Origin: Clostridia bacterium
GTDB taxonomy: Bacteria; Bacillota; Clostridia; Oscillospirales; CAG-272
Length of the DNA stretch: 64,000 bases
NCBI GenBank assembly: GCA_017473865.1
Contig: JAFUJB010000012.1
Location: 1 to 64,000, forward strand
Direction of reading: 5' to 3'
Shown here piece by piece: positions 8,556 to 17,192 of this stretch. Under the pieces are notes generated by a model, which had not been told where the DNA came from, did not search any database, and saw only the letters and a list, made by a program, of their open reading frames with translations. Numbering within the stretch: the first letter of the stretch is position 1; every line of letters starts with the position of its first letter. The position numbers and the translations under genes were made by a program.

Positions 8556-9201
8556 GTTTACTAAACCTCGCAATCATATTATCTTTTGCATGTATGATAT
8601 GACGGCTCATCAACTCGGATGCAAGATCTGCATTTCGTGCTATAATAGCATTTAAGATATCTTTATGCTCTTGAATTGATGAGGTCAAACGTTCCGGATT
8701 TTCAATTGAAAGCTTTCTGTAACGAATAGTCTTACGGCGGAGAGGAATCAAGGTATCTGTAATTACAGTACTCTGGCTGAGTTCGCAGATAGTATCGTGG
8801 AACTGATCGTCCATCTGTCTGAGATTCTCTAAATCCTTGCGCTCGCAATAAAATTCCTGAAGCTCGCTGATATGCTTAAGCTTCTCAATACCTTCGGGCG
8901 TCAGCTTTACAGTTGCGTAATAAGCTGCAAGTCCCTCTATACGTTGGCGAATCTCCATAATATCGATAAGGTCTTCTGACGTAATACCAAGAACAACAGA
9001 GCCCTTTCCGGATTCTCGGATAAGTCTTTCTTGTTCAAGTCGGCGCAAAGCCTCTCGAATGGGAGTTCTGCTCACACCCAACTCTTCAACCAATTTAAGC
9101 TCAGTAAGTATTTCGCCTCGTGGATATACTCCCACAATAATATCATTTTCAAGCTTCTCAAATACCTGATCGGCAAGTGATACTGTTTTGAAATCTGCCA
9201 T
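8548..9201 (-). CDS. GntR-family transcriptional regulator, FCD (FadR-like) type
   Basis: A 217-residue regulator. The N-terminal winged helix-turn-helix (residues ~10-75) contains GVSRTPIREALRRLEQERLI, the GntR recognition-helix pattern. The C-terminal part is an all-helical FCD ligand-binding domain with conserved Asp/His positions (QMDDQFHDTICELS, SSIQEHKDILNAI, SRHIIHAKDNM) that in this family bind a metal and a carboxylate effector. It is encoded inside the citrate operon, and palindromes of FCD type overlap the operon promoter, so it is probably an autoregulator of the pathway, sensing citrate or a related acid (inference). Its AAGGAG ribosome site overlaps the citrate synthase stop codon. 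Confidence 0.93.
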   Translation of the reverse strand: MADFKTVSLADQVFEKLENDIIVGVYPRGEILTELKLVEELGVSRTPIREALRRLEQERLIRESGKGSVVLGITSEDLIDIMEIRQRIEGLAAYYATVKLTPEGIEKLKHISELQEFYCERKDLENLRQMDDQFHDTICELSQSTVITDTLIPLRRKTIRYRKLSIENPERLTSSIQEHKDILNAIIARNADLASELMSRHIIHAKDNMIARFSKHE

Positions 9202-9207
9202 ATACCT

Positions 9208-10587
9208 TTACTCCTTTCTCGTGAATCGACCGGGCGCTAATTCTTCAATTTTTTCTTCAAGTTCTTTTCTGGAAATTGTAGTCTGTCTGCCCGCTTCATA
9301 CTCGTCATCTACCCATTCTTTCAAAGCAAGGACAAGGGGATCGTTTTTCTTTATCTGTGAATCTTCCGACAAAGAATAGTTTTGATTAATCCAGTAACCG
9401 AGCCCTGCCAAACCCGAGGTTTTGCTTATCTCTACTGTCGCGGGACGGTTCAAAAGCTTATTAGTATCGAAAATTGTATAAATTTCAGCATCCTTCATAA
9501 GACCGTCTGCGTGTATTCCGGCACGTGTGGAGTTAAAATTCTTTCCGACAAAAGGCGTCATAACAGGAATGTTATATCCGATATCCTTCTGGAAATATTC
9601 TGCTATCTCGGTAATAACCGTCGGGTCCATACCATCCAGAGAGCCTCTCAAAGACGCATATTCAAACACCATAGCTTCAAGAGGAATGTTTCCGGTACGT
9701 TCACCGATTCCCAACAATGAGCAGTTTACTGCACTTGCACCGTAAAGCCATGCCGTAGACGCATTGGCTACTGCTTTATAAAAATCGTTATGACCGTGCC
9801 ATTCCAGCAATTCACTTGGAACATCGGCATAATGCTGGAGACCGTAAATAATACCTGCAACGCTTCTGGGCATTGCCGCTTCTGTATAAGGTACACCGTA
9901 TCCCATAGTATCACACGCACGAATCTTTACCGGAATTCCTGCATCGCGGGACATCTTCTGCAATTCGTTTACAAAAGGTACAACGAAGCCGTAGAAATCC
10001 GCACGGGTAATATCTTCAAGATGGCAACGCGGAACAACCCCTGCTTCAAAAGCGTCAGCAATTGTTGCAAGATAATGATCAAGCACCTGACGGCGCGTCA
10101 TCTTCATTTTCTTGAAAATGTGGTAATCACTGCAGCTGACGAGAATACCGGTTTCTTTCAGTCCCAAGTCACGTACAAGACGGAAATCCTCTTTGCTTGC
10201 GCGGATCCAGCTTGTGATCTGGGGGAATTTCAGCCCGAGAGAAAGACATTTCTCAAGAGCTAAACGGTCTTTTTTACTGTAAATAAAAAACTCAGTTTGA
10301 CGGATAATTCCGTAAGGACCGCCTAAGCGCGACAGATATTGATATATTTTTACAATCTGATCTACACTGTACGGCTCTACCGACTGCTGACCGTCTCTGA
10401 GAGTAGTATCTGTAATCCAAATTTCCTCGGGCATATTCATCGGCACGCGGCGATGGTTAAACGATACCTTGGGAACTGAACCGTAAGAATATATATCACG
10501 CTGAAGATTGGGCTCATCAACGTCCTGTAGCGAGTATTTATAAGATTTTTGTTCCAATAAATTGGTTTTGCTTGAAATTTCAATCAT
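9208..10587 (-). CDS. Probable (Re)-citrate synthase (DRE-TIM / homocitrate synthase-like)
   Basis: A 459-residue DRE-TIM metallolyase. The signature is ITDTTLRDGQQSVEPYS near residue 57. The metal-site histidines are in LEWHGHNDFYKAVANAS near 260, and NCSLLGIGERTGNIPLE follows near 285. It resembles homocitrate and isopropylmalate synthases, but the neighbours are aconitase and isocitrate dehydrogenase, not lysine or leucine genes. This matches the Re-face-specific citrate synthase known from Clostridium kluyveri and other anaerobes that lack the ordinary enzyme. Reaction: oxaloacetate + acetyl-CoA to citrate, in the cytoplasm. It is first in its operon; the ATG at 10587 has GAAAGG upstream. 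Homocitrate synthase is the main alternative. Confidence 0.85.
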   Translation of the reverse strand: MIEISSKTNLLEQKSYKYSLQDVDEPNLQRDIYSYGSVPKVSFNHRRVPMNMPEEIWITDTTLRDGQQSVEPYSVDQIVKIYQYLSRLGGPYGIIRQTEFFIYSKKDRLALEKCLSLGLKFPQITSWIRASKEDFRLVRDLGLKETGILVSCSDYHIFKKMKMTRRQVLDHYLATIADAFEAGVVPRCHLEDITRADFYGFVVPFVNELQKMSRDAGIPVKIRACDTMGYGVPYTEAAMPRSVAGIIYGLQHYADVPSELLEWHGHNDFYKAVANASTAWLYGASAVNCSLLGIGERTGNIPLEAMVFEYASLRGSLDGMDPTVITEIAEYFQKDIGYNIPVMTPFVGKNFNSTRAGIHADGLMKDAEIYTIFDTNKLLNRPATVEISKTSGLAGLGYWINQNYSLSEDSQIKKNDPLVLALKEWVDDEYEAGRQTTISRKELEEKIEELAPGRFTRKE

Positions 10588-10616
10588 AAATCTATCTACC
10601 TTTCATTAAATGTATT

Positions 10617-10655
10617 ATTGTATACAATTGTACAACATCGTTTTGCATTTGTCAA
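10617..10655 (-). promoter_or_regulatory. Promoter and overlapping palindromic operator of the citrate operon
   Basis: On the minus strand TTGACA (10650-10655) and TACAAT (10627-10632) are 17 bp apart. A perfect palindrome ATTGTATACAAT occupies 10617-10628, and a second one, TTGTACAA, occupies 10628-10635, so both overlap or abut the -10 box. TTGTATACAA-like palindromes are typical operators of FCD-type GntR proteins, and one is encoded in the operon. Repression by blocking RNA polymerase is inferred. Confidence 0.75.
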
Positions 10656-10710
10656 TAATTGTAGCAAAAAAAAGACGTATATTTTAAAAATATTTTTGCT
10701 TTATTTCTCG

Positions 10711-10739
10711 TTGTTTTCTTTTTTTCTTTATGATATAAT
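10711..10739 (+). promoter_or_regulatory. Promoter of trmO
   Basis: TTGTTT at 10711 and TATAAT at 10734 are 17 bp apart, divergent from the citrate operon promoter. Confidence 0.7.
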
Positions 10740-10821
10740 GTATAAGATATTATAAACAGCTGTTTTACATGCAGACTTACAAAAAAATCGGGCTTATCCC
10801 CGTTTACTGAAAGGTAGATTT

Positions 10822-11502
10822 ATGAACAGTTTGGAAATCAGACCAATTGCACATATAAAAACGGATTTCAAGCAAAAATTCGGAATTCCCCGACAGAGCG
10901 GAAGAGTAAAATCACTCAGAGCGAAGATTGTTTTTTGCCCCGAATACAGAAACCCCGACGCACTGCGTGATATTGAAGGCTTTTCGCATCTTTGGCTTAT
11001 TTTCGATTTTTCTCTTGCGCACCGCGACGAGTGGTCCCCTACAGTCAGACCGCCGCGGCTTGGCGGAAATAAGCGCGTAGGCGTTTTTGCAAGCCGTTCG
11101 CCCTTTCGTCCGAATCCGCTCGGTCTTTCGTGCGTTGAGCTTATCGGCGTCGAAAAAGACATTGAATACGGACACGTACTTATAGTAGGCGGAGCAGACC
11201 TTCTTGACGATACCCCGATATTTGATATAAAGCCGTATCTTCCCTATTCCGACTGCAAAGAAAATGCGACCTCGGGGTATGCTCAAAACGAGATTAACCA
11301 TAGACTCGACGTTATTTTTGACAGCAATCTTCTCAAAAAAATACCGCAAGAAAAAAGACAGCCTCTTATTGACTGCCTTGCCGATGACCCCCGCCCCTCT
11401 TATCAGGAGGACGGTGAACGTATATATCGAATGAGTTTTGACGGATTTGACGTCGGTTTCAAGGTCGACAAAAACGTTCTCACCGTTCTGGACGTAAAAT
11501 AA
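10822..11502 (+). CDS. trmO: tRNA m6t6A37 methyltransferase, TrmO (YaeB/TsaA) family
   Basis: A 226-residue protein that methylates N6-threonylcarbamoyladenosine at position 37 of ANN-decoding tRNAs, using SAM. Family landmarks are PIAHIKTDFKQKFGIPRQSG at the N-terminus, the central RDIEGFSHLWLIFDFS, and VGVFASRSPFRPNPLGLSCVEL followed by GADLLDDTPIFDIKPYLPYSD. The start is the ATG after AAAGG. It is monocistronic, between its own promoter and terminator. Length fits the family. Confidence 0.93.
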   Translation: MNSLEIRPIAHIKTDFKQKFGIPRQSGRVKSLRAKIVFCPEYRNPDALRDIEGFSHLWLIFDFSLAHRDEWSPTVRPPRLGGNKRVGVFASRSPFRPNPLGLSCVELIGVEKDIEYGHVLIVGGADLLDDTPIFDIKPYLPYSDCKENATSGYAQNEINHRLDVIFDSNLLKKIPQEKRQPLIDCLADDPRPSYQEDGERIYRMSFDGFDVGFKVDKNVLTVLDVK

Positions 11503-11518
11503 CAGATACACTAAAAAC

Positions 11519-11562
11519 AATGGGTGTATACGGGCAAATCCCGTAGCACCCATATTATTTTG
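11519..11562 (+). terminator. Terminator after trmO
   Basis: An imperfect stem ATGGGTGTATACGGG / CCCGTAGCACCCAT is followed by ATTATTTTG. Confidence 0.75.
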
Positions 11563-11581
11563 TCAATTTCTTCGACAAATA

Positions 11582-11610
11582 TTTACATAATTCTACAACA
11601 ATGTTATAAT
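11582..11610 (+). promoter_or_regulatory. Promoter of comEC
   Basis: TTTACA at 11582 and TATAAT at 11605 are 17 bp apart, about 30 bases before the start codon. Confidence 0.7.
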
Positions 11611-11641
11611 AACGACAAAATTGTCAGAAAGGAGGAATAAT

Positions 11642-13900
11642 ATGGAAACCATCAAACAACGGCCGTTTGCTTTTGCTTGCTTCCTTTTCGTATTGTCTAT
11701 GACAATATTGTTCCGCTCAAATCCGTTGTTAAAAATTGCCCTTCTCTTTCTTTGTTTGCTTACCGTATTTTTTCTCTTTTCAAACAGGAAAAAGCATAAT
11801 TTTATTTTTACTTATTTGATTCCGCCCATAGTTCTTGCCTGCTTACTGTCGTTTTGTTCTTTTGATATATATTATAAAAACGTACAGAACTATGCAGACA
11901 ATAAATATGACTGCAAGTTTGTTGTATGCGATGAAAGTGCGGGCGAAAACTATTCACTCTACACCGTTGACGTAAAAAAAGTTAACGGAAGAAAGGTCTC
12001 TTTCAAAGCAAATATTTATTATGACGGAAAACTGGATTCTCCTCTTTTTAAAGAATATAGTGCGAAGCTTGAATTCTACAAACAAAAGAATATGTCAGAG
12101 GACATCTGGAATTTTTCTGACGGTGTATTTCTGGGCGCTTCTCTTGACACAGAGCCGACCGAACACCGCCTGACAAAACCGTTTCCGTCATATTGGTTCA
12201 ATAAGATAAACAAAACCTTTTCATCTCTTGCAGATAAAAATCTTACCGGTGAAGAAAACTTTCTTATACAAGCTCTTATTCTCGGAAATAAAGACAAGCT
12301 TTCAAATAAAACGGTATCAAATTTCAGAGCTCTTGGTATGTCGCATATGCTTGCAGTAAGCGGTATGCACCTTTCAATTCTTATCGGCTCAATAGGCAAG
12401 CTCCTTGAAAGAAAAACAAACATGGGCAAGAAAAGCCGATATCTGCTCGTCATAGGACTTACTTTTGCCTATGCCGGAATTACAGGCTTTTCTCCGTCAG
12501 TCAAACGCGCGGCATTTATGCTGATTTTGTGCTATGCATCGTTTTTTGTTTCCAGAAGAGCTGATGCAATCACTTCCCTTTGCTCTGCTTTTGCTTTTAT
12601 ATGTATTTTGTCGCCGTTTTCAATTTATGACGTCGGATTATGGCTGTCGTTTTTAGCTACTTATGGCATACTTCAAGTCGGCGCTCCCCTTACAAAACAG
12701 ATTATGGCTTTACAGGATGAAGACTGCGGAATATTCAAGAAGTCAGCTATAAAACTATGTTCAGCCCTCCTTTTCGGTGTCGTACCCATTATGTTTTCTC
12801 TGCCTGTTATGTGGCTGTTTTTCGGAGAGGTGGCAATACTTTCGCCCGTAATGAACGTTATATTTACATTACCCCTTTATTTACTTATGTGCATTTCCCC
12901 ATTTACAATGCTGTTTGCAAACATTCCATATCTTTCAAAGCTATTGGCGTATCTGTCGGAATTCATCGCGCACATTATGCTTGTTACCGCCGACTTCCTT
13001 GCAGACTATTCCCCCGTAATTAACATTAACTACGACTTTTCATACGTAATTATAATATTACTCGTTCTTTCGATTGCATTTCTTATAATAAGAAACACAC
13101 AAAACAAATTCGTTTATTTTGTTCCACTTGTACTGTCAATAGCATTTTTCGGCGTATTTTCATCAATATATTCTGCAAGAACCGCTGACGATCAAAAAAT
13201 GATATATTCTCAAACATTTTACGGAGAATCATTTTTGCTTGTCAGCGAAAACAAAGGTCTGCTTTGTGATGTTTCGGGTATGTCATATCCAAACGCTATG
13301 GAAGCGATTCAGCAAATGAAGGATAACCATATTTCCCACCTCGATGGATATGTCGTTACAAGCTACAGCAAGAAAGGCATACAAACCCTTGAAAACCTTA
13401 CCGCTTTAACAAAAGTCGAAACCCTGTACGTACCGTCTCCCGTAAATTCTGATGAAAAAATTATAAAAAATGCCATTATGCAATATGCATCGGATAATAA
13501 TATTATATTGAAAGTGTATACACCAAACCAAGAAAAGTGTGTTTACTTTCGCGGTATAGATATTTCGATATACTCTCTGTACAAACCGAAAACAAATTCC
13601 CCCTCTGCCGTCTGTATATCATTTAAAGGAGATGAAAAGACGTATAATTATATAGGAAACACACAGCTTGCTCTATACTCAAAGCCAAATATTATTGCCC
13701 GTTGGTTTTCATTTGAAGACCGCTTGATATTCGGAAATTACGGTCAACAAACCGACGTCGGAACTTTACCTCTTTTATATCAAAAGAGCAAAAAGTTATT
13801 CTTCGCAAACGAATCCCTTTTTTCTTTATATAGCAAAACTATCCCTAAAAATTCAGAAATTACAATTTTGAACGAACATTTTGTTTTTTCTTTCAAATAA
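11642..13900 (+). CDS. comEC: ComEC/Rec2-family competence protein with a degenerate C-terminal domain
   Basis: A 752-residue polytopic membrane protein related to the channel that takes single-stranded DNA into the cell. An N-terminal soluble region (DUF4131-like, ~60-190) is followed by the competence domain with the hallmark MLAVSGMHLSIL near residue 240 and about ten membrane helices up to ~500. The last ~240 residues sit where the metallo-beta-lactamase-like nuclease domain is found, but the HxHxDH metal motif is absent: the position reads DGYVVTSYSKKG. The start is the ATG after AGGAGG at 11642. No other competence genes are nearby. Confidence 0.9.
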   Translation: METIKQRPFAFACFLFVLSMTILFRSNPLLKIALLFLCLLTVFFLFSNRKKHNFIFTYLIPPIVLACLLSFCSFDIYYKNVQNYADNKYDCKFVVCDESAGENYSLYTVDVKKVNGRKVSFKANIYYDGKLDSPLFKEYSAKLEFYKQKNMSEDIWNFSDGVFLGASLDTEPTEHRLTKPFPSYWFNKINKTFSSLADKNLTGEENFLIQALILGNKDKLSNKTVSNFRALGMSHMLAVSGMHLSILIGSIGKLLERKTNMGKKSRYLLVIGLTFAYAGITGFSPSVKRAAFMLILCYASFFVSRRADAITSLCSAFAFICILSPFSIYDVGLWLSFLATYGILQVGAPLTKQIMALQDEDCGIFKKSAIKLCSALLFGVVPIMFSLPVMWLFFGEVAILSPVMNVIFTLPLYLLMCISPFTMLFANIPYLSKLLAYLSEFIAHIMLVTADFLADYSPVININYDFSYVIIILLVLSIAFLIIRNTQNKFVYFVPLVLSIAFFGVFSSIYSARTADDQKMIYSQTFYGESFLLVSENKGLLCDVSGMSYPNAMEAIQQMKDNHISHLDGYVVTSYSKKGIQTLENLTALTKVETLYVPSPVNSDEKIIKNAIMQYASDNNIILKVYTPNQEKCVYFRGIDISIYSLYKPKTNSPSAVCISFKGDEKTYNYIGNTQLALYSKPNIIARWFSFEDRLIFGNYGQQTDVGTLPLLYQKSKKLFFANESLFSLYSKTIPKNSEITILNEHFVFSFK

Positions 13901-13974
13901 GCTTTTAGCCTAATTATATAAAGCATAAAAAGACAAACAATTAAGAAATTAATGTTTTTTATACATCAACCCCC

Positions 13975-14003
13975 TTGATTTTTTCGTTGCAATCTAATAT
14001 AAT
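13975..14003 (+). promoter_or_regulatory. Promoter of the Lrp-family gene
   Basis: TTGATT at 13975 and TATAAT at 13998 are 17 bp apart. Confidence 0.75.
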
Positions 14004-14039
14004 GGATAGGAAAGTTTTATTTAATCAGGAGAGAAAGTT

Positions 14040-14501
14040 ATGGACAATATCGATAAGCAAATATTATCTATGCTTCAAAAAAACGCACGTACACCTCTTA
14101 AGTCTCTTGCTGAAAAGGTTTTTCTTTCTTCACCCGCTGTATCTGCGAGAATTAAGCAGCTCGAAAACGACGGGGTCATCACAGGTTATCGCGCCGAAAT
14201 CGATCCGGCAAAGCTTGGTTGTTTTATAACGGCGTTCATCAATATAGCAATGGAAGCGGCAAGAAAACTTGAATTTTATGATTTTGTAGAAAAATGCCCG
14301 AACGTACTTGAGTGCAACAGCATTACGGGCGACTACAGTATGCTCGTCAAGGTTGCTTTTCCGACAACGTTTGAGCTTGACGTTTTTGTGGGAGAACTTC
14401 AAAAGTTCGGTAAGACGCAAACGACAATCGTGTTTTCAACTCCTATCCAGAGCCGCGGCATAAACATTGAAAGCGACGCTGTTTTACCAAAAAGAAAATA
14501 A
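14040..14501 (+). CDS. Lrp/AsnC-family transcriptional regulator
   Basis: A 153-residue regulator of typical length. The N-terminal helix-turn-helix (NIDKQILSMLQKNARTPLKSLAEKVFLSSPAVSARIKQLENDGVI, given here in outline) is followed by the RAM/AsnC effector domain, with ECNSITGDYSMLVKV near residue 92, the usual turn that contacts an amino acid between subunits. It is monocistronic. Targets are not evident; the flanking genes are comEC and a small unknown protein. It begins with ATG after GAGAAAG. Confidence 0.93.
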   Translation: MDNIDKQILSMLQKNARTPLKSLAEKVFLSSPAVSARIKQLENDGVITGYRAEIDPAKLGCFITAFINIAMEAARKLEFYDFVEKCPNVLECNSITGDYSMLVKVAFPTTFELDVFVGELQKFGKTQTTIVFSTPIQSRGINIESDAVLPKRK

Positions 14502-14507
14502 CTTTTT

Positions 14508-14538
14508 TAAGGTCTGTGTTTTTGCACAGACCTGTTTT
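14508..14538 (+). terminator. Terminator of the Lrp-family gene
   Basis: Perfect stem AGGTCTGTG / CACAGACCT with a T-rich loop and a following GTTTTC. Confidence 0.85.
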
Positions 14539-14594
14539 CATATTTTGTGCTTTTCCCGCATAGACTTAATTACCATAACTACGAGGAAATTAAT

Positions 14595-15005
14595 ATGAAA
14601 AACATTATTCTCCCTACCCTTATCCCTGATAATCAAAAGTATGTACTCAAATATGAAAACACCCCCATCGCCAACATTATTTTTAAAACAATAAACGTAG
14701 AGGGCGATGGAAAAATCGTGAAAAAGATTGGATTATTTTACGAAAGGCTAACAAAAAAGTTTGCGGATTGGGCAAACGGTAATTTTAAGACCTATGCCGA
14801 AAGAAGCTATGAGGCGGATACAAATCCAAGAAAAAAATACAGATACCGTCCCCTGTCTTTGTGTTACGATATGTCTGCCGATATAATAAAAAATACCTAC
14901 CTTTCGGTTGAAATCAATATTACACTTTTTAAAGAGGGTAAAACTGTCGGCAGAAGAAAAATCAATCACCTCTGGGATTTATCCAAAGGTATTCTGCGAA
15001 AATAA
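14595..15005 (+). CDS. Small hypothetical cytoplasmic protein
   Basis: A 136-residue protein starting at the ATG at 14595, which has GAGGAAA at good spacing; an in-frame start 48 bases upstream lacks a site. There is no signal peptide or membrane segment. It is basic, with RRK and KK patches, and has alternating hydrophobic stretches such as YLSVEINITLF that suggest a mixed alpha/beta fold. No family is recognised. It is alone between the Lrp terminator and a bidirectional hairpin. Confidence 0.65.
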   Translation: MKNIILPTLIPDNQKYVLKYENTPIANIIFKTINVEGDGKIVKKIGLFYERLTKKFADWANGNFKTYAERSYEADTNPRKKYRYRPLSLCYDMSADIIKNTYLSVEINITLFKEGKTVGRRKINHLWDLSKGILRK

Positions 15006-15043
15006 AACATGGTAAAAATCCGTTTTTTTGCTTTCTAAAAACA

Positions 15044-15084
15044 ACAGACGGTATGCGGGCTTCGCCCGCATACCGTCTTGTTTA
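15044..15084. terminator. Bidirectional terminator between convergent genes
   Basis: A 15-bp stem AGACGGTATGCGGGC / GCCCGCATACCGTCT with a 3-base TTC loop is followed by TTGTTT. It overlaps the folC stop and is a member of the GGGC-TTC-GCCC hairpin family. Confidence 0.88.
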
Positions 15085-16359
15085 ACCGTATATTTTTTCT
15101 AAAGCGTCCCTGACGTCGCCGTACATATACAGTGTACCGAGAGCAACCAAAGGGCATTTTTCTTTTTCAGACGCTTCAAGAGCACATTTTACTCCGTTTT
15201 CAATGCTATCAAAAGAATATGCCTTTATTCCGTAATTATTGAAATATTCTGCATAGACTTTGCTGTCCATTGAGCGAGGATTATCAGGGGTAACGGTAAA
15301 CGCTTCGTTTGCTACCTCGGCTATCACCGGAAGCATTTCGCCTACGTCTTTATCCCTCATTACACCCGAAAGCACGTTAACCTTTTGACCTTTAAAAAGC
15401 CTTTTTATGCTGTTAATACACGCCCTCAACCCCTCCGGATTGTGCGCGCCGTCATAAATCATAAGCGGCTCTTTGTTTATTATCTCAAATCTTGCGGGCC
15501 AGTAAACTTTACTAAGTCCCTCTCTCAAAGAATCTTCCGATATGTCAAAGCCGTTTTCTTTCAATACTTTTATACATTTTAACGCAGTTGCAATATTGGA
15601 CGGCTGATAGTCTCCGACAAGAGAAACGCGTAAACCTTTGTATTCTTCGGTATCGGCTTCAATACCGTTTATCGAGTGTCTTACGTTTACAAGCTCATTT
15701 TCCGATGCCCATAAAATCTTACTTCCCTTTTGGTCCGCCACTCTTGCAATGACATCGTAAGCTTCAACACTCTTGCCACCGAAAACAACCGGTCTTTCTT
15801 TTTTTATTATACCTGCTTTTTCAAAGGCTATCTCTGCCACGGTATTACCGAGAAAGGCAGTATGGTCAAGAGCTATTCCAGTAATTACCGAAAGCACGTT
15901 TGTTTTTATTATATTGGTCGAATCGAGTCTTCCGCCCATTCCCGTTTCAAGCACAACAATATCGCAGTCATTACGGGCAAAATATTCAAATGCAATAGCT
16001 GTTATCAGTTCAAACTCAGTAGGCAGGTCTTCCATATTGTCGGCAAACTGCTTTACGTATTCCGTAACCTCGCACAGCTCGTCGTTTGATATCATCTGTC
16101 CGTTTATTGCCATTCTCTCGTTAAATTGACGCACAAATGGCGAAGTATAGAGCCCTGTTTTATAACCCGCTTGGCAAAGTACGCTTGAAAGCATTGAACA
16201 CACGGAGCCTTTCCCGTTTGTTCCCGCAACGTGTACGTATTTTATCTTGTCTTGCGGATTGCCCATCATTTCGAGTAGCTGTTGGGTTCTTTCAAGTCCC
16301 GGACGGCTTCCCTTCCAACATACAGAATGTATATATTCTAAAGTCTGCTCATAATTCAT
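15082..16359 (-). CDS. folC: Folylpolyglutamate synthase / dihydrofolate synthase
   Basis: A 425-residue Mur-ligase-family enzyme that adds glutamate to folates (and possibly to dihydropteroate), trapping them in the cell. Visible are the P-loop VAGTNGKGSV near residue 45, the omega-loop region TSPFVRQFNERM, ETGMGGRLDSTN, SVITGIALDHTAFLG, and the C-terminal domain IYDGAHNPEG near 305. The ATG at 16359 is preferred over an in-frame TTG six bases upstream. It overlaps the end of folT by 11 bases, so folate uptake and retention are translated together under one riboswitch. Confidence 0.95.
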   Translation of the reverse strand: MNYEQTLEYIHSVCWKGSRPGLERTQQLLEMMGNPQDKIKYVHVAGTNGKGSVCSMLSSVLCQAGYKTGLYTSPFVRQFNERMAINGQMISNDELCEVTEYVKQFADNMEDLPTEFELITAIAFEYFARNDCDIVVLETGMGGRLDSTNIIKTNVLSVITGIALDHTAFLGNTVAEIAFEKAGIIKKERPVVFGGKSVEAYDVIARVADQKGSKILWASENELVNVRHSINGIEADTEEYKGLRVSLVGDYQPSNIATALKCIKVLKENGFDISEDSLREGLSKVYWPARFEIINKEPLMIYDGAHNPEGLRACINSIKRLFKGQKVNVLSGVMRDKDVGEMLPVIAEVANEAFTVTPDNPRSMDSKVYAEYFNNYGIKAYSFDSIENGVKCALEASEKEKCPLVALGTLYMYGDVRDALEKIYG

Positions 16360-16894
16360 AACCAATCACCTTTTTCAATCCCTGTTGTATAGCCTTGTTT
16401 TTAAGAAGAATAATTATAAGAACTGACTCCGCCAAAGCAGTAAGCGCATAGGTTACGCTTCTTTCCGCAAGCAGTACCAAAAACGGCGTTCCGTACATTT
16501 TAGAAAGGGCTACTGATTTAATAAGTACGTTACCAACTGTATGAGCAAGCACAACGGCAAGAGCACTGCTTAAAAATCTCCTCTTTCCCGAGAGTCTGAA
16601 AACTATGCCCGAAACGAGTCCTACCGACATTGATGCCAACGTTATAAACGGATTTATAGCAAATCCTCTGAAAAGGCATCCCAGCAAATCCGACACTATT
16701 CCGACTGCCGATGCAACGTATGGGCCTAAAACTATTCCCGAAAATATGATGGGAAAATTCTCTAAGCTTATACGCCATGTATCTCCCGTCGGCGCAAGAA
16801 ATTTCAACCCTCCGCTTAACGCGCACATAAGGGCAGCAAACACCAATATCTTCACGCTGCCGAACAATGCTATCTTGTTATTGTTTTTTTGCAT
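16349..16894 (-). CDS. folT: Folate ECF transporter S component
   Basis: A 181-residue integral membrane substrate-binding component with six hydrophobic helices, the normal size. It would dock onto a shared EcfAA'T energising module, not encoded here, to import folate. Family-like features are the N-terminal helix VFAALMCALSGGLKF and the loop GDTWRISLENFPIIFSGIVLGP. The folate assignment rests on the adjoining THF riboswitch and the overlapping folC. The ribosome site GAGGAGG lies inside a hairpin right before the ATG. Confidence 0.93.
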   Translation of the reverse strand: MQKNNNKIALFGSVKILVFAALMCALSGGLKFLAPTGDTWRISLENFPIIFSGIVLGPYVASAVGIVSDLLGCLFRGFAINPFITLASMSVGLVSGIVFRLSGKRRFLSSALAVVLAHTVGNVLIKSVALSKMYGTPFLVLLAERSVTYALTALAESVLIIILLKNKAIQQGLKKVIGYEL

Positions 16895-16902
16895 AAAAAA
16901 AC

Positions 16903-16943
16903 CTCCTCACGTTGTGCATTCCAAAGCCACAAAAATGAGGAGC
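16903..16943 (-). promoter_or_regulatory. Expression platform: hairpin sequestering the folT ribosome site
   Basis: On the minus strand GCTCCTCA (16936-16943) pairs with TGAGGAG (16903-16909), which is the folT Shine-Dalgarno sequence. A short T run follows. Whether the switch works by translation, termination or both cannot be told from sequence. Confidence 0.7.
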
Positions 16944-16971
16944 TTAAACAAAAAGTCGTCTCATATATGTA

Positions 16972-17073
16972 ACAGCGGGATGCGGCCGATGAACCGCAAC
17001 ATTACTGCCTTCGTCTGACTGACAACTCCCTGTTCAATCAGCACTTAACGCTCATCCGCCTACTCTGTGTCGG
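16972..17073 (-). promoter_or_regulatory. Tetrahydrofolate (THF) riboswitch
   Basis: The minus strand reads AGAGTAGGCGGATGAGCG followed by GTTAAGTG, which matches the highly conserved THF-I core. About 60 nt later GGCCGCATCCCGCTG supplies the conserved 3' partner. Length (~100 nt), position directly upstream of folT-folC and the downstream SD-sequestering hairpin all agree. High folate is expected to turn the operon off. Confidence 0.93.
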
Positions 17074-17077
17074 GTAT

Positions 17078-17106
17078 ATAATATCACATTATTTTACTTT
17101 TTTCAA
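17078..17106 (-). promoter_or_regulatory. Promoter of the folT-folC operon
   Basis: Minus-strand TTGAAA (17101-17106) and TATTAT (17078-17083) are 17 bp apart, placing the start just before the riboswitch. Confidence 0.75.
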
Positions 17107-17192
17107 GAGGGTTTTTACAGAAAATTTATTGACTTTGGAAAACCGATATATTATCATTTAGTGTGTAAGTATATTAAAACAGGAGAACAACT

